This document shows positions 10,431 through 22,994 of a DNA stretch of 64,000 nt, piece after piece. A program made the position numbers and the translations under genes. Within the stretch, counting starts at the first letter, position 1; every line of letters begins with the position of its first letter. Source of the stretch: Rhyzopertha dominica (Eukaryota > Arthropoda > Insecta > Coleoptera > Bostrichidae). The stretch spans positions 43,209,786 through 43,273,785 of the forward strand of contig QCXZ01000041.1 of assembly GCA_025024175.1 (NCBI GenBank), read 5' to 3'. Below the pieces are notes generated by a model. It made no database searches, was not told the origin of the DNA, and saw only the letters and a program-made list of their open reading frames with translations.

Positions 10431-13400
10431 GCAATTGGGCATTGGGTGTTTTCTTTCACACAGTTCAGAGCAAATCATATTCCTCTTATATATGGATCAG
10501 TTCAACATTCTTAACTACGAGGCTAATAAGCAAATAGAAGAGCTTCAGTAAAACTATAAAATCTGTTTGAACCAGGGGCAAGACTAATCGCAGAATTTTA
10601 GGCTGCTGATTTAACAATGGTGGGTGATACAAATGAGGAGAAAGAAGATGATAGTTGTCTTTCCTTGATCTTTAAAAAGCTTGAAATACGGCATGTCCTT
10701 TCTAGCATTGGTCTGAATATGGTTCAGGCAGCCTTCAAACCAGAACAGATTGAGATTATCTGAAACTAGCTGGAAGACAGAAGACATTCAATTTTACCAG
10801 GGATATTAAGCACTTACATACATAACCTCATATGGACAGTCAAAAGCGAAATACTTATAATTTGCGGCATACACGGCGCTAGCAATCGAATAAAGTCTTA
10901 TAGAAGTAAAAACGGAAATGCTGATAGAGCTGATGGAAGCTGATTTTGAACGTAACAAATACGGAGAAAATTTAAATGGAAAAAAAGAAGCGAGAAATAT
11001 GCGAACGAAGGCCAGTATCAGCAAGGTGTTGCTGAAAGAATGGTGCGGTACTTAGAAGTTATATTTGACTGTTTATTGGTCTTCATTGATCACACCACTA
11101 TGAGAACAAAGGCTGATTTTTGTGAATGGTCGGACATAACAGTGGATGCCATCCAAGGCTAAGGAAGAGAATTATTAAAATTATTTAGGNACGGCGATGG
11201 ACAACATTGGTACATAGGAAATGGCAGTATGAGAAGGGACTTGGAAACAGAAGATATAGCAAAAAAGAGAAAATGAAAAATGAAAGAAGTTTCACAACAC
11301 GCAGATCAGAATATCGCTGAAATAGCAGTGTTTGCTAAGGAGAATTTTAAAATTTAACCATGACCAAAGAACTCTCTCATCTAAAAATGTGTTCAGTAGG
11401 GTAAAGTTACTCTTCTTTGCATATATGAATACTTACAACTTTCTTGAATTTAACTTCAATTTATTTGACATAAGACGTTTAAGAAATCACAGTAGATACG
11501 TCGGACGAAATAAGTACCTATGATATTTAGACAAACAAGATGTGATTAAGTTACGATAAAGGGTTTTCTAATTTTAAATATTTTTTTAATATATTTCCCA
11601 ACATTTAAAAAATGTTCTTAAATTTTTTTTTATTAGTTAGTTATGCCTTTATTTAGAATTATTGAGATAAAACCTATCCAATTCTAAACATTTGCTCAAG
11701 AACTTTATCTACCAAATTTCTGCTCAACCTGGCACCACTGACCTGGCGGTGTATCTCCCGAGATCCGCTAACGAGAATCTCCCTGGGGGATTCCCACCCT
11801 GCGGGAACGCCGCAGATTATGCGATCCGTCCGGCAATGAACGCGTGCAATTAACGAAATATACCGGGTTATAGTCGTAATTTGCACACGTATTATGTTTT
11901 AATGAAGAAGTACTTCCTCTGTAATTCCGTCACGAAAAAAAGAGAACTGAAGAGTTAATTCGTATTCTGTCGACGTAAGCATTCCGTGTTGGTAATTAGA
12001 CGGAATTAGAGACTGTTCCTATATTTCGTAGCGAAGGAGTATATTCCTGTCTACTGTTACATAGACATGAAATTCATTTGGGTCAGTGTTTTATATCACA
12101 GCAGTTTATTATGTTCATTTCTCAAACTGCTGTAATCAAAGTTGGCAGGATATTGTCAATTATCATCCGCAGAATTCACTTAATATACATATATCAAATA
12201 ATGGGAAGAATAAACATTTTTAATTATTTGCTCCACTGTCGATAAGAAAATGTATACCGCACTAATCACGTACGGTTAGGGTACAATAATTATTTATAGA
12301 TTTGTTAATACTTCACCAATAATTGCTACAGTTCTCATGAGATAAAGCTTACTATCTATTAAATAGTTATAATAACACTGAATCTGAGCTAACTTCCTAA
12401 ATCAAACCCTGTAAAAAAATCTGCTTCTCATTAAAAATGTTCCGCTCTTCTGCTTCTTGTTGAGAAGTTATAACTAGACAGATCAAAATCACTAGAGTAC
12501 ATTGCCAAAAGCTTTAAACATGTAGCTCCTAAAATCATATAGCCATCATTTATTTACTAGTACCGTACTATACAGTAAAAAAATATTCGTGTAAAAACAC
12601 GGAACTTCACGTTGGTTAGGTTACCTATGTAAATAAGTGTGAGATAGCGATGTTAAATTGCAGTCAGTAGCATATGATATACTTTTTACGTTACTAATAT
12701 TCTAAAATTTTTGCAATTGTATCGTTACAGTGTAAACAAATATGTATAATTAAGTATAAACTTTACTACAACATATGATGTACCTGCCTACATATAATTT
12801 TTACGTATCATCACTTTAATTTTCCCAGTGAAAAGGCCGCTATAATTATTATTATGACATGATTTTAGAACCTTTTCTGTAGGAGTATTAGGTCTATATT
12901 TTCCCAATTATTTATTGTTCATTTATCGAATTATTAACGCAGTATTAAACATAACAGCAACAAACAAGTATTAACTAAGTGCGCATGCACAGACCTCAAA
13001 GTATTATGCGCGCCATAAAAGAAGGCGGATGTGGTGGGGGCGATGTTACATTCCTAAGGCGTGACTTCTTTCCTGGCGCGCACTGTATATGAGCAGTTCG
13101 GTGAAATACATTTTTTATGTAACATTATTTTTTCTTTACTTTCTTCTGTGTATATTCACCATTCTGGCATAAAAATAACTGTAAAATTCCTGAAGATAAT
13201 ATATATAAATCATGTATTTTACATGATTATTTTACTGTAGTTTATGATATCCAACGTTTTAGACATTCCTAAAATGGTGTATTTGTATATACTATGTGTT
13301 TTAATGAGACGCTGTTATCACACTAGTAGTGTAGAAGACGAAAGATAGCGACCGCTGCAATATGCTGTTTACCAAAAGGAGTATTGTATTTCATTATTAA

Positions 13401-13854
13401 ACTGTTTTCGGTTTAATAACGAGTCTATTAGCGATTAAGTGGCTAAAAATGTCATTGAACGACAGGGACACTGGCGGAAGTATTTAATTGCAGCTATATC
13501 GCTCCTGTTTGTGACCGAAACTATTACAGGTGGAAGTGGCCATAATTAAGGTACAATACTTCCAGTTAGCACGCAAACTGCAGTTTAAATACGAAAAAGT
13601 ATTAGGGCGTGGATGGAACTTATGCACATATCTGTTATTGATACTTGTGGTAAAAAGCAAAATAGATAATCGGACTGCTCTGTTGGCACTTAAATATTGC
13701 TAGTAACAAACATTTCATTCCCTGATATAGACAAAATAATAAAAAGAGTCTTCGTGATTTTTATTGTATAATTTTTTAAAGATAAGATCCCAACACAATC
13801 CATTAGCCGACATAGAAATGCACATTATACTAGAACTAAATGATATGTATTAAA
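10431..13854. other. Long stretch without a recognised gene
   Basis: Mostly AT-rich. A GC-richer block at about 11690-11890 has a 70-codon minus-strand frame without recognisable family or splice sites, and another small GC-rich block lies at 13000-13090. Both could be conserved non-coding DNA. Confidence 0.35.
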
Positions 13855-13940
13855 ATGTATTTGTATGCCAATTTAACAGATTACAGGCAACTTCCCTCTA
13901 TAGGAAGTAGTTCCAATTAAGGCAGCTAGGCAACTTTATT
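13855..13940 (+). repeat. Fragment of the retrozyme-like element body
   Basis: TATGCCAATTTAACAG, a diverged CACTTCC...TAGGAAGTAGTTCC and AAGGCAGCTAGG match the element body, without a hammerhead. An old internal relic. Confidence 0.65.
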
Positions 13941-15221
13941 TTTTATTTCCACAACGGTTATTAAATTCAAATTTGCTTCAACCCAGAGTCAAGGAATTTT
14001 TATCAGTCTCTTATAAAATGTCACTTGCTTTATACATGCCACCGTCAAAATGCTAATAACATGCGCCAGAAAGTGCAACTATGCATTGTTGTTGGTTATT
14101 GTAGATATACTATTATTATGAATCTTATGTTCACTGGCTGTTACATGAAATCATACTGAAAAAATATCATGCTCTCAAGAAATATGTAATAATATGAGTA
14201 GGGGGTGTCTTTATTGTTTTCACATCTCTCTTTGGAAGTGTACTTAGGGTGTCTTTGTGGTATAAAAATGTCTTTGAAATGAGAGGTGTCCTAAGCAGTG
14301 TTCTTGAAACTATACTTGAAATGTGATGTCTTTCAGGTGTGTCTTTAATATACGAGATTACTTTGTGGAATGTATTGTAATTATTTAAGCTTTCCTTCCT
14401 TTTCAAACTTAAGACTTAACGAGTACATTTCGAGCTTCGTTCTTATTATTTATCGACAAAGTATACATCAGAATATTTAACTTTATGTAGTTCTTCCTTG
14501 TAAAGGGTACCTAATATTGTTAACATCTTCAAGCATGTATGTATATTGGATTTGTAAAATTAACTTTAATTATCTAAGGTATTTCAATTGACCAATTTGC
14601 CAAATACGAGTATAATTGTATTTTTTTATTTGTACTAAATCATCAACTGAATATTTTTACCTGTTGGACTGTAGTGTAATGGCCCATCAGGCGGCGAGAC
14701 TTGACGAAGACATCGAAGGGTTGTAAACTTTAGTTATTATACTTTACATAAATATACGTTCACCATAGATGTTACTTACAGACTAAATTATGCCCGATTA
14801 CATCCGATTATTTAAAGCGGCGCTCAATGCTGATGTACGTCACCGATATTATTGTTTTCCACAGGAAAGGAACATATATGTTTATGTTTACGGCGTTCTT
14901 TCCTGTTGACATTGACATAGTCCGCAAGTATTTTTGTTCCTGTCATTTCGCGCCATGTAGGTCACAACAAAGTTTGCTGTTAATTGCATAATGTGATTAA
15001 TATAGATGGATTAAGTTAGATTTTTTTTTGTTATTTCAAATGAACGCTACATTTACTATATAGCCAGGTTTTAATGATTCTAATTACTTTATCAGCTATT
15101 GCAGTTTTTGTTTGTAATGGTTTACGCTAAACGTACTTTAATTAACTAAAGTAATACTATTGATCTTCTATGAAAGTTTTGTCTTGCTGCTTTGCGAATT
15201 CTTCAATTACTTGTTGTTTTA
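13941..15221. other. Nothing recognised
   Basis: AT-rich DNA. The frame at 14167-14406 (minus) has no recognisable family. Confidence 0.4.
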
Positions 15222-15222
15222 A

Positions 15223-15900
15223 CATGCCACATCTCACCACCCTACTTCTCAAAAGAATAGTCTTATTAGGACGTTATTTGTTAGAGCACAAAGGATATCA
15301 GATGAAAGTTCTGTACAAAAAGAAATATATCATCTTAAATCAGCGCTAGTGAGAAATGGTTATAGTAGTAAGAATATTTGGTCAGTTTTTAATAAAAGTG
15401 CTCATCCAAATCAAGTAAATTCTCAGCCACGACAAAGCAAATTGAAGTTGAGTTTGCCTTATGTACAAGGCCTTTCGGAAAAACTAAAGAGGATGCTTAG
15501 AAAACACGATATTTTAGTTGTTGATAGTACATATAATAATTTAGATAAAATTTTAAGTTCTACTAAAGATAAAGTACATTTAGAAAGTGAAGGTGTTTAC
15601 AAAATTACTTGTTCTTGCGGAAAGTGTTACATAGGTCAAACTAAAAGAAAAGTAGGTACGCGTTTGAAAGAACACATACGAGCTACTAGGTTGCAACAGA
15701 TAGATAAATCTTCCGTAGCTGAACACTCATATTTGACTAAACACATGATTGATTTTGATAAAACAAAAATTTTACATAGAGAAAAATATTATCACAAACG
15801 TCTAATAAAAGAAGCTATAGAAATTTGTAGGAATACTAATAATTTTAATAGGGATTGTGGAAATTATGAGTTAGGTGACATTTGGAAGGCTATTTTGTAG
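15223..15900 (+). pseudogene. PLE protein C-terminus with intact GIY-YIG endonuclease
   Basis: An open frame of 225 codons with no start of its own, because the element is 5'-truncated. It begins in the region after the reverse transcriptase (SQKNSLIRTLFVRAQRI) and continues through a linker to the GIY-YIG nuclease. That domain shows GVYKITCSCGKCYIGQ, then the RLKEH motif and the AEH motif, which supply the usual Tyr, Arg, His and Glu residues. The CxCGKC cysteines are the zinc-binding feature typical of PLE endonucleases. In living PLEs the nuclease nicks the target so that the RT can prime. The frame ends with LGDIWKAIL and a TAG stop. It is not autonomous, having lost the RT. Confidence 0.85.
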
Positions 15901-16079
15901 TTATCTTTTATCAAGTAGTTCGTGTATATCTAGTAGGTAGGTAGTTCCTTTTTCATCGTTAGGTTCCTTTTTTATCAGGTTGGCACGTTGTTTCTATGAC
16001 GTCTCGCATCCTTGGTGATTTGTTTATTTACTTTCAAAATTTTGTTTGAACTTGTGTCAGGCAAATTTTGAGGTTCTTC

Positions 16080-16119
16080 GTCTTTGACAAAGATTACAGG
16101 TGTAATCGAAACGTCAGAC
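16080..16119 (+). ncRNA. Hammerhead-like fold in PLE 3' tail (copy 1)
   Basis: Stem I GTCT/AGAC (16080-16083, 16116-16119), 5' core TTGACAA, one extra A, stem II GATTAC-AGGT-GTAATC (16092-16107), GAAA (16108-16111), then CGTC. Folding is perfect, but C3 and G8 equivalents are T and A, so cleavage is unlikely. Confidence 0.55.
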
Positions 16120-16176
16120 TATTAACTTTTTGTCAGTGTTTTCAAGTGACAGCGTCTATCCGACAAAATATTATCT

Positions 16177-16779
16177 TATATTATGTATATTTGTTGAATC
16201 TAGTTGGTGTGTTATTATGTCAGAAAAATCATCTGCTAAATGTGATATTCTAATATCATAACAAGCATTAATATAGCAAATTGTCTGTCTATTTCAAACT
16301 GTAAGCTCTAGTTTCAAGAGGATGTCTACATAATGTTTTAAATGCGTTGTGAAAGATTTGAGTTGCAGGATTTTTACATGAAAAATGGAGTAACTTGCAA
16401 CCTCAAATATCGAAGTATATTTTTGTGTGATAATCATGTATTCGGTATATAACCTTTGACCTCGTAAACCATCTAGGATTTTGTGCAATATCTTGCAGGT
16501 ACACAGCTCCCGTACTTTCACATTAAGGATGTCATTCGGTTTGATTATTATATCTTTTTTATAAAGTGGAGTGACTTTGCTTTTACTTGTGCAGTTTCTT
16601 GTTGCACATAAATCTGAGCACAATATTGCTGGGTATTCAAGGATTGCTTAGTAATACTAACATCTTCATTATCGTTTGTTTTGGCATTAAAATCGTTTTA
16701 GGCTTGTTTCTGAGCTGCTAATTTTTGGCATTTTTTTAAGTGGTATATTTTTGCCCTTTTAATAGAGCAACTGTATTTA
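16177..16779. other. No recognised gene
   Basis: A 109-codon minus-strand frame (16294-16623) shows no family I recognise and no clear splice context; it may be chance or an unidentified transposon piece. Confidence 0.3.
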
Positions 16780-17290
16780 CATCAAACGGCCCCGGCAATA
16801 CCCGTATCGCAAAAGGAACAAACCAAAGGACCTAATTGTTTTGCCCGACAGCTTGCATAAAACATAATTAAGTTTCGTCGCGAAAACGCGCGACAGCCGT
16901 CGATTACTTCAGTTTCTTGTCAAATTAGGGGAGCGCACAGTTAAATAATCAGACAGAGCTTTTCACTCAGGTTGATTCAATGCGATTCAACCGCGTGAAT
17001 TTCCGCTTCCCGTCGAGCGCGATTGCCACTCATCGGTGTCGAACGATTCGCTTTCGATCGCACGGTCATTTATGTCCATAACTATTCAGCTTTTGATCCA
17101 CCATAACTGAAACCAGGCGGATGGGCCCAGTTATTAAGTGCGCAGTCTATTTATGTTTTCGTATAGAATAGGTCATACGCGCAATGCTCAAATGATCGGG
17201 TATTCTTTATGCAAAGCGCTGTCTAATGTGCTGCTGACATGAACGCGACGCTAATGCACAATCACTAAACTCTATCGCAAAATGCATCGA
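16780..17290. other. GC-richer, CpG-containing island
   Basis: This block stands out from the AT-rich surroundings and contains no long open frame on either strand. It could be an enhancer or other conserved element. Confidence 0.3.
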
Positions 17291-17554
17291 ACAGTTTGTA
17301 ATTTGATGGTATACGTAAATTCTAAATCGAATTTCTATATCTTGATGTCACCATTGGTCCGTTTAGGTACAAGGAGTTAATTACTACCTCCTTATTGTGT
17401 GTTAAAACTATTGCATCTTATAGAATTAGTTGTAAGTGATCGCTAAAACTAATTTTCTACAACAAATGACATTTTCCCCATTCCATCTCTAATACTACTT
17501 TGATCAAATATAACATAGAATTGTTAAATAAAACGCAAAAGATTCAATTTATTC

Positions 17555-18190
17555 TTCAATATTTATTTTGTCCCCTTCAAAATAGTCCCAGTCGGATACA
17601 ATAAACATATTGCAACGTTCTTTCAGTCCTTATAACAATTTTCATACGCCTCTTTTGGTATCGCCTTCAGCTCCCTCTTCCAATTCTCTTTTATGGCTTC
17701 AGTTGTTTCAAAATGTTTTCGACGAATTTGAGTTTTGGGAAGAGAAAAAAGTCGCGTGGTGCCATATCTGGTGAATACGGAGCTTACGGAATGACATGTA
17801 CGTTGTTTTTTATTAAATAATCGCCATGTCAATCGGTGCATTATCGTGATGTAAAAGCCATGTTTTGTTTGTTTATAATTCAGGCCGTAATAGACGAGTT
17901 TTCTCTCCCATATTCCGTAAAACTTGCACATACCATGCAACATTAGCTGTTTGACCGGTCGGAAGTAAATCGGAATACACAACACCTTGATAATCGAAGA
18001 AAACAATCAACATTGTCTTGATCTTTAAGCGACTTTGACGAGGTGTTTTGTGTTTCGGCTAATCTTTTGCGCGCCATTCCGATGATTGTTGTGCGGTTTC
18101 GACGTCATATTAATAGACCCAGGTCTCATCACCAGTTATGATGCGTTGCATGTCGATATCACTAGTAGCAAGCCTTTCTTTAGCCACCTA
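17555..18190 (-). pseudogene. mariner transposase remnant
   Basis: On the minus strand, frames pieced together read GDETWVY, VETAQQSSEWRAKD, PRQSRLKIKTMLIVFFDYQG, LLPTGQTANV, LLHHDNAP, then FFSLPKTQI, ELKAIPKEAYENC and IVSDWDYFEGDKI. These are the standard mariner landmarks: GDE(T/S)W with the first catalytic Asp, HHDNAPAH with the second, and the FEGDKI C-terminus. The region containing the third Asp (SPDLAP-type motif) is degraded. The N-terminal DNA-binding half is absent and several stops and frameshifts occur, so the copy is dead. The longest uninterrupted piece is 17623-18006. Terminal inverted repeats were not identified. Confidence 0.85.
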
Positions 18191-18989
18191 CTAAAAAAAA
18201 ATTGAAAAACACACAAAAGTTGACTTGTTTATACGCTTGTCTCGAAAGCTTTTATGTAACAGATCGTGCTGAAACTGGACATTGAAGCGTGTGACAGTGC
18301 TACCAGCCTTACTAGGTTGTATTTGATCAGAACCGTATATATTTTATTCCCCAAAAGTAATTTATATTATTTTTTATCAAGCTTCTTACCTATTAAATAC
18401 TTGTACAATACTTATATTTTCCCAAGATAATTTTAGTCTATTTATTCAAACGTAATGCATCTCGTACTTCGTGTAAGTCTTCACTCTGGCTCAGTATTTG
18501 ATGGACCCATAACTACAAAATCGAAAGACGATCAGCACTGTACCAAAATTATTTGGAAAATGTAAACTGTTGGTAAGCTAACTGAACTTCACAACTTTAA
18601 CCGTGGATGGCGTACCATGTCCATTGTCTAGGTGAAATATTAAAAACTTATCATTGTGTGTGTGAACTTGAAATAAAGCAACGTTTTCTTTTCTGTGTCG
18701 ACAGCCTCGTTGCTCGAGCATTTGTGGCCTGGTGTCAGGTATTATTTATTGTAATTCTTTGTATGCATGCTAATTGTATCACTTTTCAGCTCAGAAAAAG
18801 TAAAGAAGTTGTCTGTAATCGTAATTAAGAAATATACAACTTGTCCTCCAACTGAAGTCTGTTTTTCTACAATCAGTCGCCGGACCTACACACAACAACG
18901 TTTTGTTACAGCACTATGCCTTATCAATGTCTTGATAAACAAACAAATATGTGTACCAAATAAGTAGAAATTTAAAGCCACTGACTAGT
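18191..18989. other. No recognised gene
   Basis: Only short frames (18607-18828, 18767-18967) without family resemblance. A short palindrome, AAAGCCACTGACTAGTGGCTTT, lies at the right edge. Confidence 0.35.
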
Positions 18990-19300
18990 GGCTTTATAAA
19001 AATTTAGATGGCAATGCCATCTGTCAGCATTAAACTAACACGATGACGAAGCCACCTAGCTGCCATTATGGGAACTACTTCCTAAAAGAAGTGATCTGTA
19101 GCCTGACAAGTTTACATGCACCTTCATGCATCAATTTGACATCAGGCCCTACGGCAATTTTGGAATGCGAGCAAAAATCAACATATATTAATAGGTGTTG
19201 TTAAAAGGTGTATGTATGTTATGCTGTCTGTACATAACCAACCAATCACAGATAGATCTATTTCGCTATCATTATAGCTGATACCAAACCTTTGGTATGA
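18990..19300 (-). mobile_element. Retrozyme-like element, old minus-strand copy (locus D)
   Basis: On the minus strand a truncated hammerhead (19278 down to about 19235) is followed by the body, ending near CCATCTAAAT at 19010. Body landmarks include CAGGCCCTACGGCAATTTT (plus strand), CACTTC...GGAAGTAG and GGCAGCTAGGTGG. Divergence is higher than for loci E-G. Confidence 0.75.
19232..19278 (-). ncRNA. Truncated hammerhead ribozyme (locus D)
   Basis: Stem II GCTAT-AATG-ATAGC (19278-19265), GAAA (19264-19261), stem III and C17 are present, with two compensatory changes in stem II relative to GCTGT/ACAGC. The CTGATGA core strand and 5' stem I are missing, joined instead to GGTATCA. Inactive. 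Confidence 0.6.
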
Positions 19301-20097
19301 GCTATGTGTATAAGTAATCTGTAACAGAATTTACCCAACTATATTAAAGCGGATTTACTTTTGTTAGAGCTAGAAATAATTAACTCACCATGTTTGGCAG
19401 ATTTCTAATTCTTGAATCTATTAAAGCATGAGTGGGTCTATGAAAACGCCACCTTTTGATATTGGATACTTACATATTTTTAAGTTAATCAGTCATTAAT
19501 TCATTACAAATGAATATCGACGCAAGAATTAATGATAATCTCTTTGGTAGTAAAGTCAGCTCTAAAACATCTTAAATACAATGAGACAAAATTTTACTAA
19601 AGAAGATAGTCAAAATTAGCAACGAATTTTAAATTACCTAAATAAAAATTATGATCTTGAAATTTATCCATTCAGACGTTTTGCTTATATAATACAAAAA
19701 ACCACTCTACAATTACTTATCAGAAAATACTGGATGCAAAAAAATTTTGACGAAGGTATTTTCTACAAGATTTCAGAAAATTAAGTGAGAATGTTATAAA
19801 TGTCAATTCTGTTGACCAACTCTAAGTATAAGTTTTTCAGAATACAAATTTATTACAGTAAGCAACACTTATCGAGCGTGTATATTCTATGATGAAAATT
19901 TTTGCGGAATAGCGAAGGAACCGCATTAATATTGATTTATTCAGTACTACATGGTCTCAGTTCACAAATTATTTATCACAACAGGAACAAAAACAGTTGA
20001 CAGTAGCTTGACAATACAAGAAAATATAGGTACAAATTTATCAAAGTTTCTGTGTTCCTGCTAGTAGGTAAAAATATATGTATGTAAGTGTAATATC
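19301..20097. other. AT-rich DNA, nothing recognised
   Basis: No credible coding or repeat structure. Confidence 0.4.
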
Positions 20098-20316
20098 TAA
20101 TTCTTCAAAAGAAAATATTCTTAATGTGAACTTCCACTTTATTTTTCAATTGTAAAGCGCTTTCGGCTACATGCTAGCCATCGTCAGTACAAACGTTAAA
20201 AGGAAACTAACAGTTTGACGTTTGTACTGACGATGGCTAGCATGTAGCCGAAAGCGCTTTACAATTGAAAAATAAAGTGGAAGTTCACATTAAGAATATT
20301 TTCTTTTGAAGAATTA
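20098..20316. repeat. Perfect 99-bp inverted repeat carrying a hammerhead motif in each arm
   Basis: Arm 20098-20196 is the exact reverse complement of 20218-20316, separated by 21 bp. Each arm holds a PLE-type hammerhead. In the right arm (+): stem I TTGTA/TACAA (20222-20226, 20260-20264), core CTGACGA (20227-20233), one extra T, stem II GGCTA-GCATG-TAGCC (20235-20249), GAAA (20250-20253), then GCGCTT. The mirror copy is on the minus strand at 20192-20150. Confidence 0.85.
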
Positions 20317-20585
20317 ATTAATTACTCCACTTCGAGAAGATGGATCAGTTTTCAATTTGTAATATCTAAGTTACGATGTATATAGATTTCGCCTTTTTTG
20401 CCTCTTCTCCTTTCTTTGGTCGGGTGGATCTCCAAATTAAACTGTGTTCGAAAATGGTCACCTTAATTCGGATATCCGTCGATAATTAACATACCATTCT
20501 GTATTTTATGACTAAAAGTTAAAAATCTATGTAGGGTTTCTGTAAATGATTCATGCAGCGAAGGTGGCGTTGGTTTCTTAATTTT

Positions 20586-21437
20586 CTGTGCCGTCTTTTT
20601 GTAACTGCTACCAAGCTGCAATAAGTATACTGTCAACTGTCATATATTGTACTGATGGTTCTGGCTAAAGTTATAGCTACGAAATTGATGATTTTATAAA
20701 GATTTTCCAACAATCTACCGTTCTATTTTGCTTTCAAAGGTAGGTAAGTACCAACAACAACTTGCTTGTACGAAACCACGCAACATTAATTATACACAAC
20801 TACGTCCGTCAAAAACCCATTTTGTTGCGGTCACAGACGTGGTTTTATAAACTACAATCAAATCCTTTTCCCAAATTTAATGTTTCTACTCCTTTTGTAA
20901 CTAACATTACACCAACCACATTTGAGCCTTTTACTATTTCTTAATTAGGAAACTTTCCTTAAAGTACCCGGTAGTGCAGTTAACGTCACTGCCACTTACC
21001 TGGTATAGGTCTTAACTCCTAACTGAATTTTACCATTGTGGTAGGCTAAAAACATCTTTTAATTCCTCACAAATTAATTTCACAGGTTTACTGTAGTCAT
21101 AACCGCACAATTATGATGCATAATCTAAAAGTCATATGAAACCCTGTAACACCCAGATCCAAATCTAAGCTTTCTTCAACCTTATAAAGTTGATTATGCT
21201 ACAAAACACTAAAACATATGTTGAAAATACACCCTCTCACGCTCTTTTTCATATTCAAATATATCAAATATTTCGCAAATCGACAGATGACAAGTAACTG
21301 TCATAGCAATAGTTGTGTGTTCACCTTCCTGAGAGACGACGAATTTATTTAATCGATAATTTCAATAAGCGCCTGCATGTATGAGTTGTAGAAACCCTAT
21401 ACACGAATACTTGTTTTCCAGTGTATAAAAATGGTTA
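20586..21437 (+). repeat. Non-coding dispersed repeat family, copy 1
   Basis: Matches 45335-45976 in the same orientation: CTGCCAAGCT-type start, TTTTATAAA..TTTCCAACAAT, GTAGTGCAGTTAACGT, then CGACAGATGACAAGTA, CCTGAGAG and TTTAATCGATAATTTC. Copies are clearly diverged and copy 1 has about 200 bp extra. No protein is encoded. Confidence 0.7.
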
Positions 21438-21725
21438 CGTTACTTTGAAGCCGTCACTTCTTTATTTCAGTAGATGTTCTTCTACTACGAGTAGATATTA
21501 TGTACTCAACAGTGTGTGGCCTTGTTACAAATTTTAGAACTTACTGAACTTACATAGAAACCTATGCGTGCGCCGTTTAACTGTCTATCAAGAATCATGC
21601 TATTAACTTATTCTTATTTTACGAGGGTGAATGCTTTCAGCGTCCATAAATATAAGATAATATTTTATCGGATAGATCGCTGTCACTTGAAAACACTGAC
21701 AAAAAGTTAATAGTCTGACTTATAA

Positions 21726-22775
21726 TCTACTTATTTCTTATGGAATGATAATTTTTATGAACAAAAATCAGGTTGTGCAATGGGTTCACCTCTAAGTCCT
21801 GTAGTAGCCAATTTGTTTATGGAAAATTTTGAACATGAAGCGATAAACAGTTTTCAGCTTAAACCAAAATGTTGGTATAGGTATGTAGATGACACTTTTG
21901 TTATTTGGCCCCACGGTATAGAAGAGCTGGGCAGGTTTCTAAATCAATTGAACAGTCAAAATCCCGACATAAAATTTACTATGGAATTAGAAAGCAATGG
22001 TAGTTTACCTTTCTTGGATGTCCAAATTTACAGAACAAACACTGGACAGTTAGGACACAAGGTTTACAGAAAACCAACACACACAGACAGATATTTACAT
22101 GCCACATCTCACCACCCTCCTTCTCAAAAGAATAGTCTTATTAGGACGTTATTTGTTAGAGCACAAAGGATATCAGATGAAAGTTCTGTACAAAAAGAAA
22201 TATATCATCTTAAATCAGCGCTAGTGAGAAATGGTTATAGTAGTAAGAATATTTGGTCAGTTTTTAATAAAAGTGCTCATCCAAATCAAGTAAATTCTCA
22301 GCCACGACAAAGCAAATTGAAGTTGAGTTTGCCTTATGTACAAGGCCTTTCGGAAAAATTAAAGAGGATGCTTAGAAAACACGATATTTTAGTTGTTGAT
22401 AGTACATATAATAATTTAGATAAAATTTTAAGTTCTACTAAAGATAAAGTACATTTAGAAAGTGAAGATGTTTACAAAATTACTTGTTCTTGCGGAAAGT
22501 GTTACATAGGTCAAACTAAAAGAAAAGTAGGTACGCGTTTGAAAGAACACATACGAGCTACTAGGTTGCAACAGATAGATAAATCTTCCGTAGCTGAACA
22601 CTCATATTTGACTAAACACATGATTGATTTTGATAAAACAAAAATTTTACATAGAGAAAAATATTATCACAAACGTCTAATAAAAGAAGCTATAGAAATT
22701 TGTAGGAATACTAATCATTTTAATAGGGATTGTGGAAATTATGAGTTAGGTGACATTTGGAAGGCTATTTTGTAG
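21726..22775 (+). pseudogene. PLE reverse transcriptase (3' part) plus GIY-YIG endonuclease
   Basis: The frame is open from 21726, just after the inverted tail, and ends at a TAG at 22775. The first ATG (21780) is inside the RT domain (GCAMGSPLSPVVANLFME), so it is not a true start: fingers and RT motifs 1-3 are missing by 5' truncation. Counting from that Met, the YVDD active site is at residues 35-38, FTMELESNGSLPFLD at 66-80, KVYRKPTHTDRYLHA at 94-108, and the GIY-YIG domain at about 230-275 with YIG at 242-244. The Gly of the GIY motif is Asp here (DVY), whereas copy 1 keeps GVY. In intact elements the protein nicks DNA and reverse-transcribes its RNA. Confidence 0.88.
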
Positions 22776-22954
22776 TTATCTTTTATCAAGTAGTTCGTGT
22801 ATATCTAGTAGGTAGGTAGTTCCTTTTTCATCGTTAGATTCCTTTTTTATCAGGTTGGCACGTTGTTTCTATGACGTCTCGCATCCTTGGTGATTTGTTT
22901 ATTTACTTTCAAAATTTTGTTTGAACTTGTGTCAGGCAAATTTTGAGGTTCTTC

Positions 22955-22994
22955 GTCTTTGACAAAGATTACAGGTGTAATCGAAACGTCAGAC
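22955..22994 (+). ncRNA. Hammerhead-like fold in PLE 3' tail (copy 2)
   Basis: Same sequence and fold as at 16080-16119: stem I GTCT/AGAC, TTGACAA core, stem II GATTAC/GTAATC, GAAA, CGTC. Confidence 0.55.

Larger units (their letters stand above)
15222..16176 (+). mobile_element. Penelope-like element, 5'-truncated copy 1
   Basis: About 955 bp align without gaps to 22097-23051, with only a handful of substitutions, so both copies are recent. The copy starts abruptly inside the coding region at ACATGCCACAT, shortly after the YVDD region of the full frame, and ends near TATTATCTT. A clear target-site duplication was not found. Confidence 0.85.
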
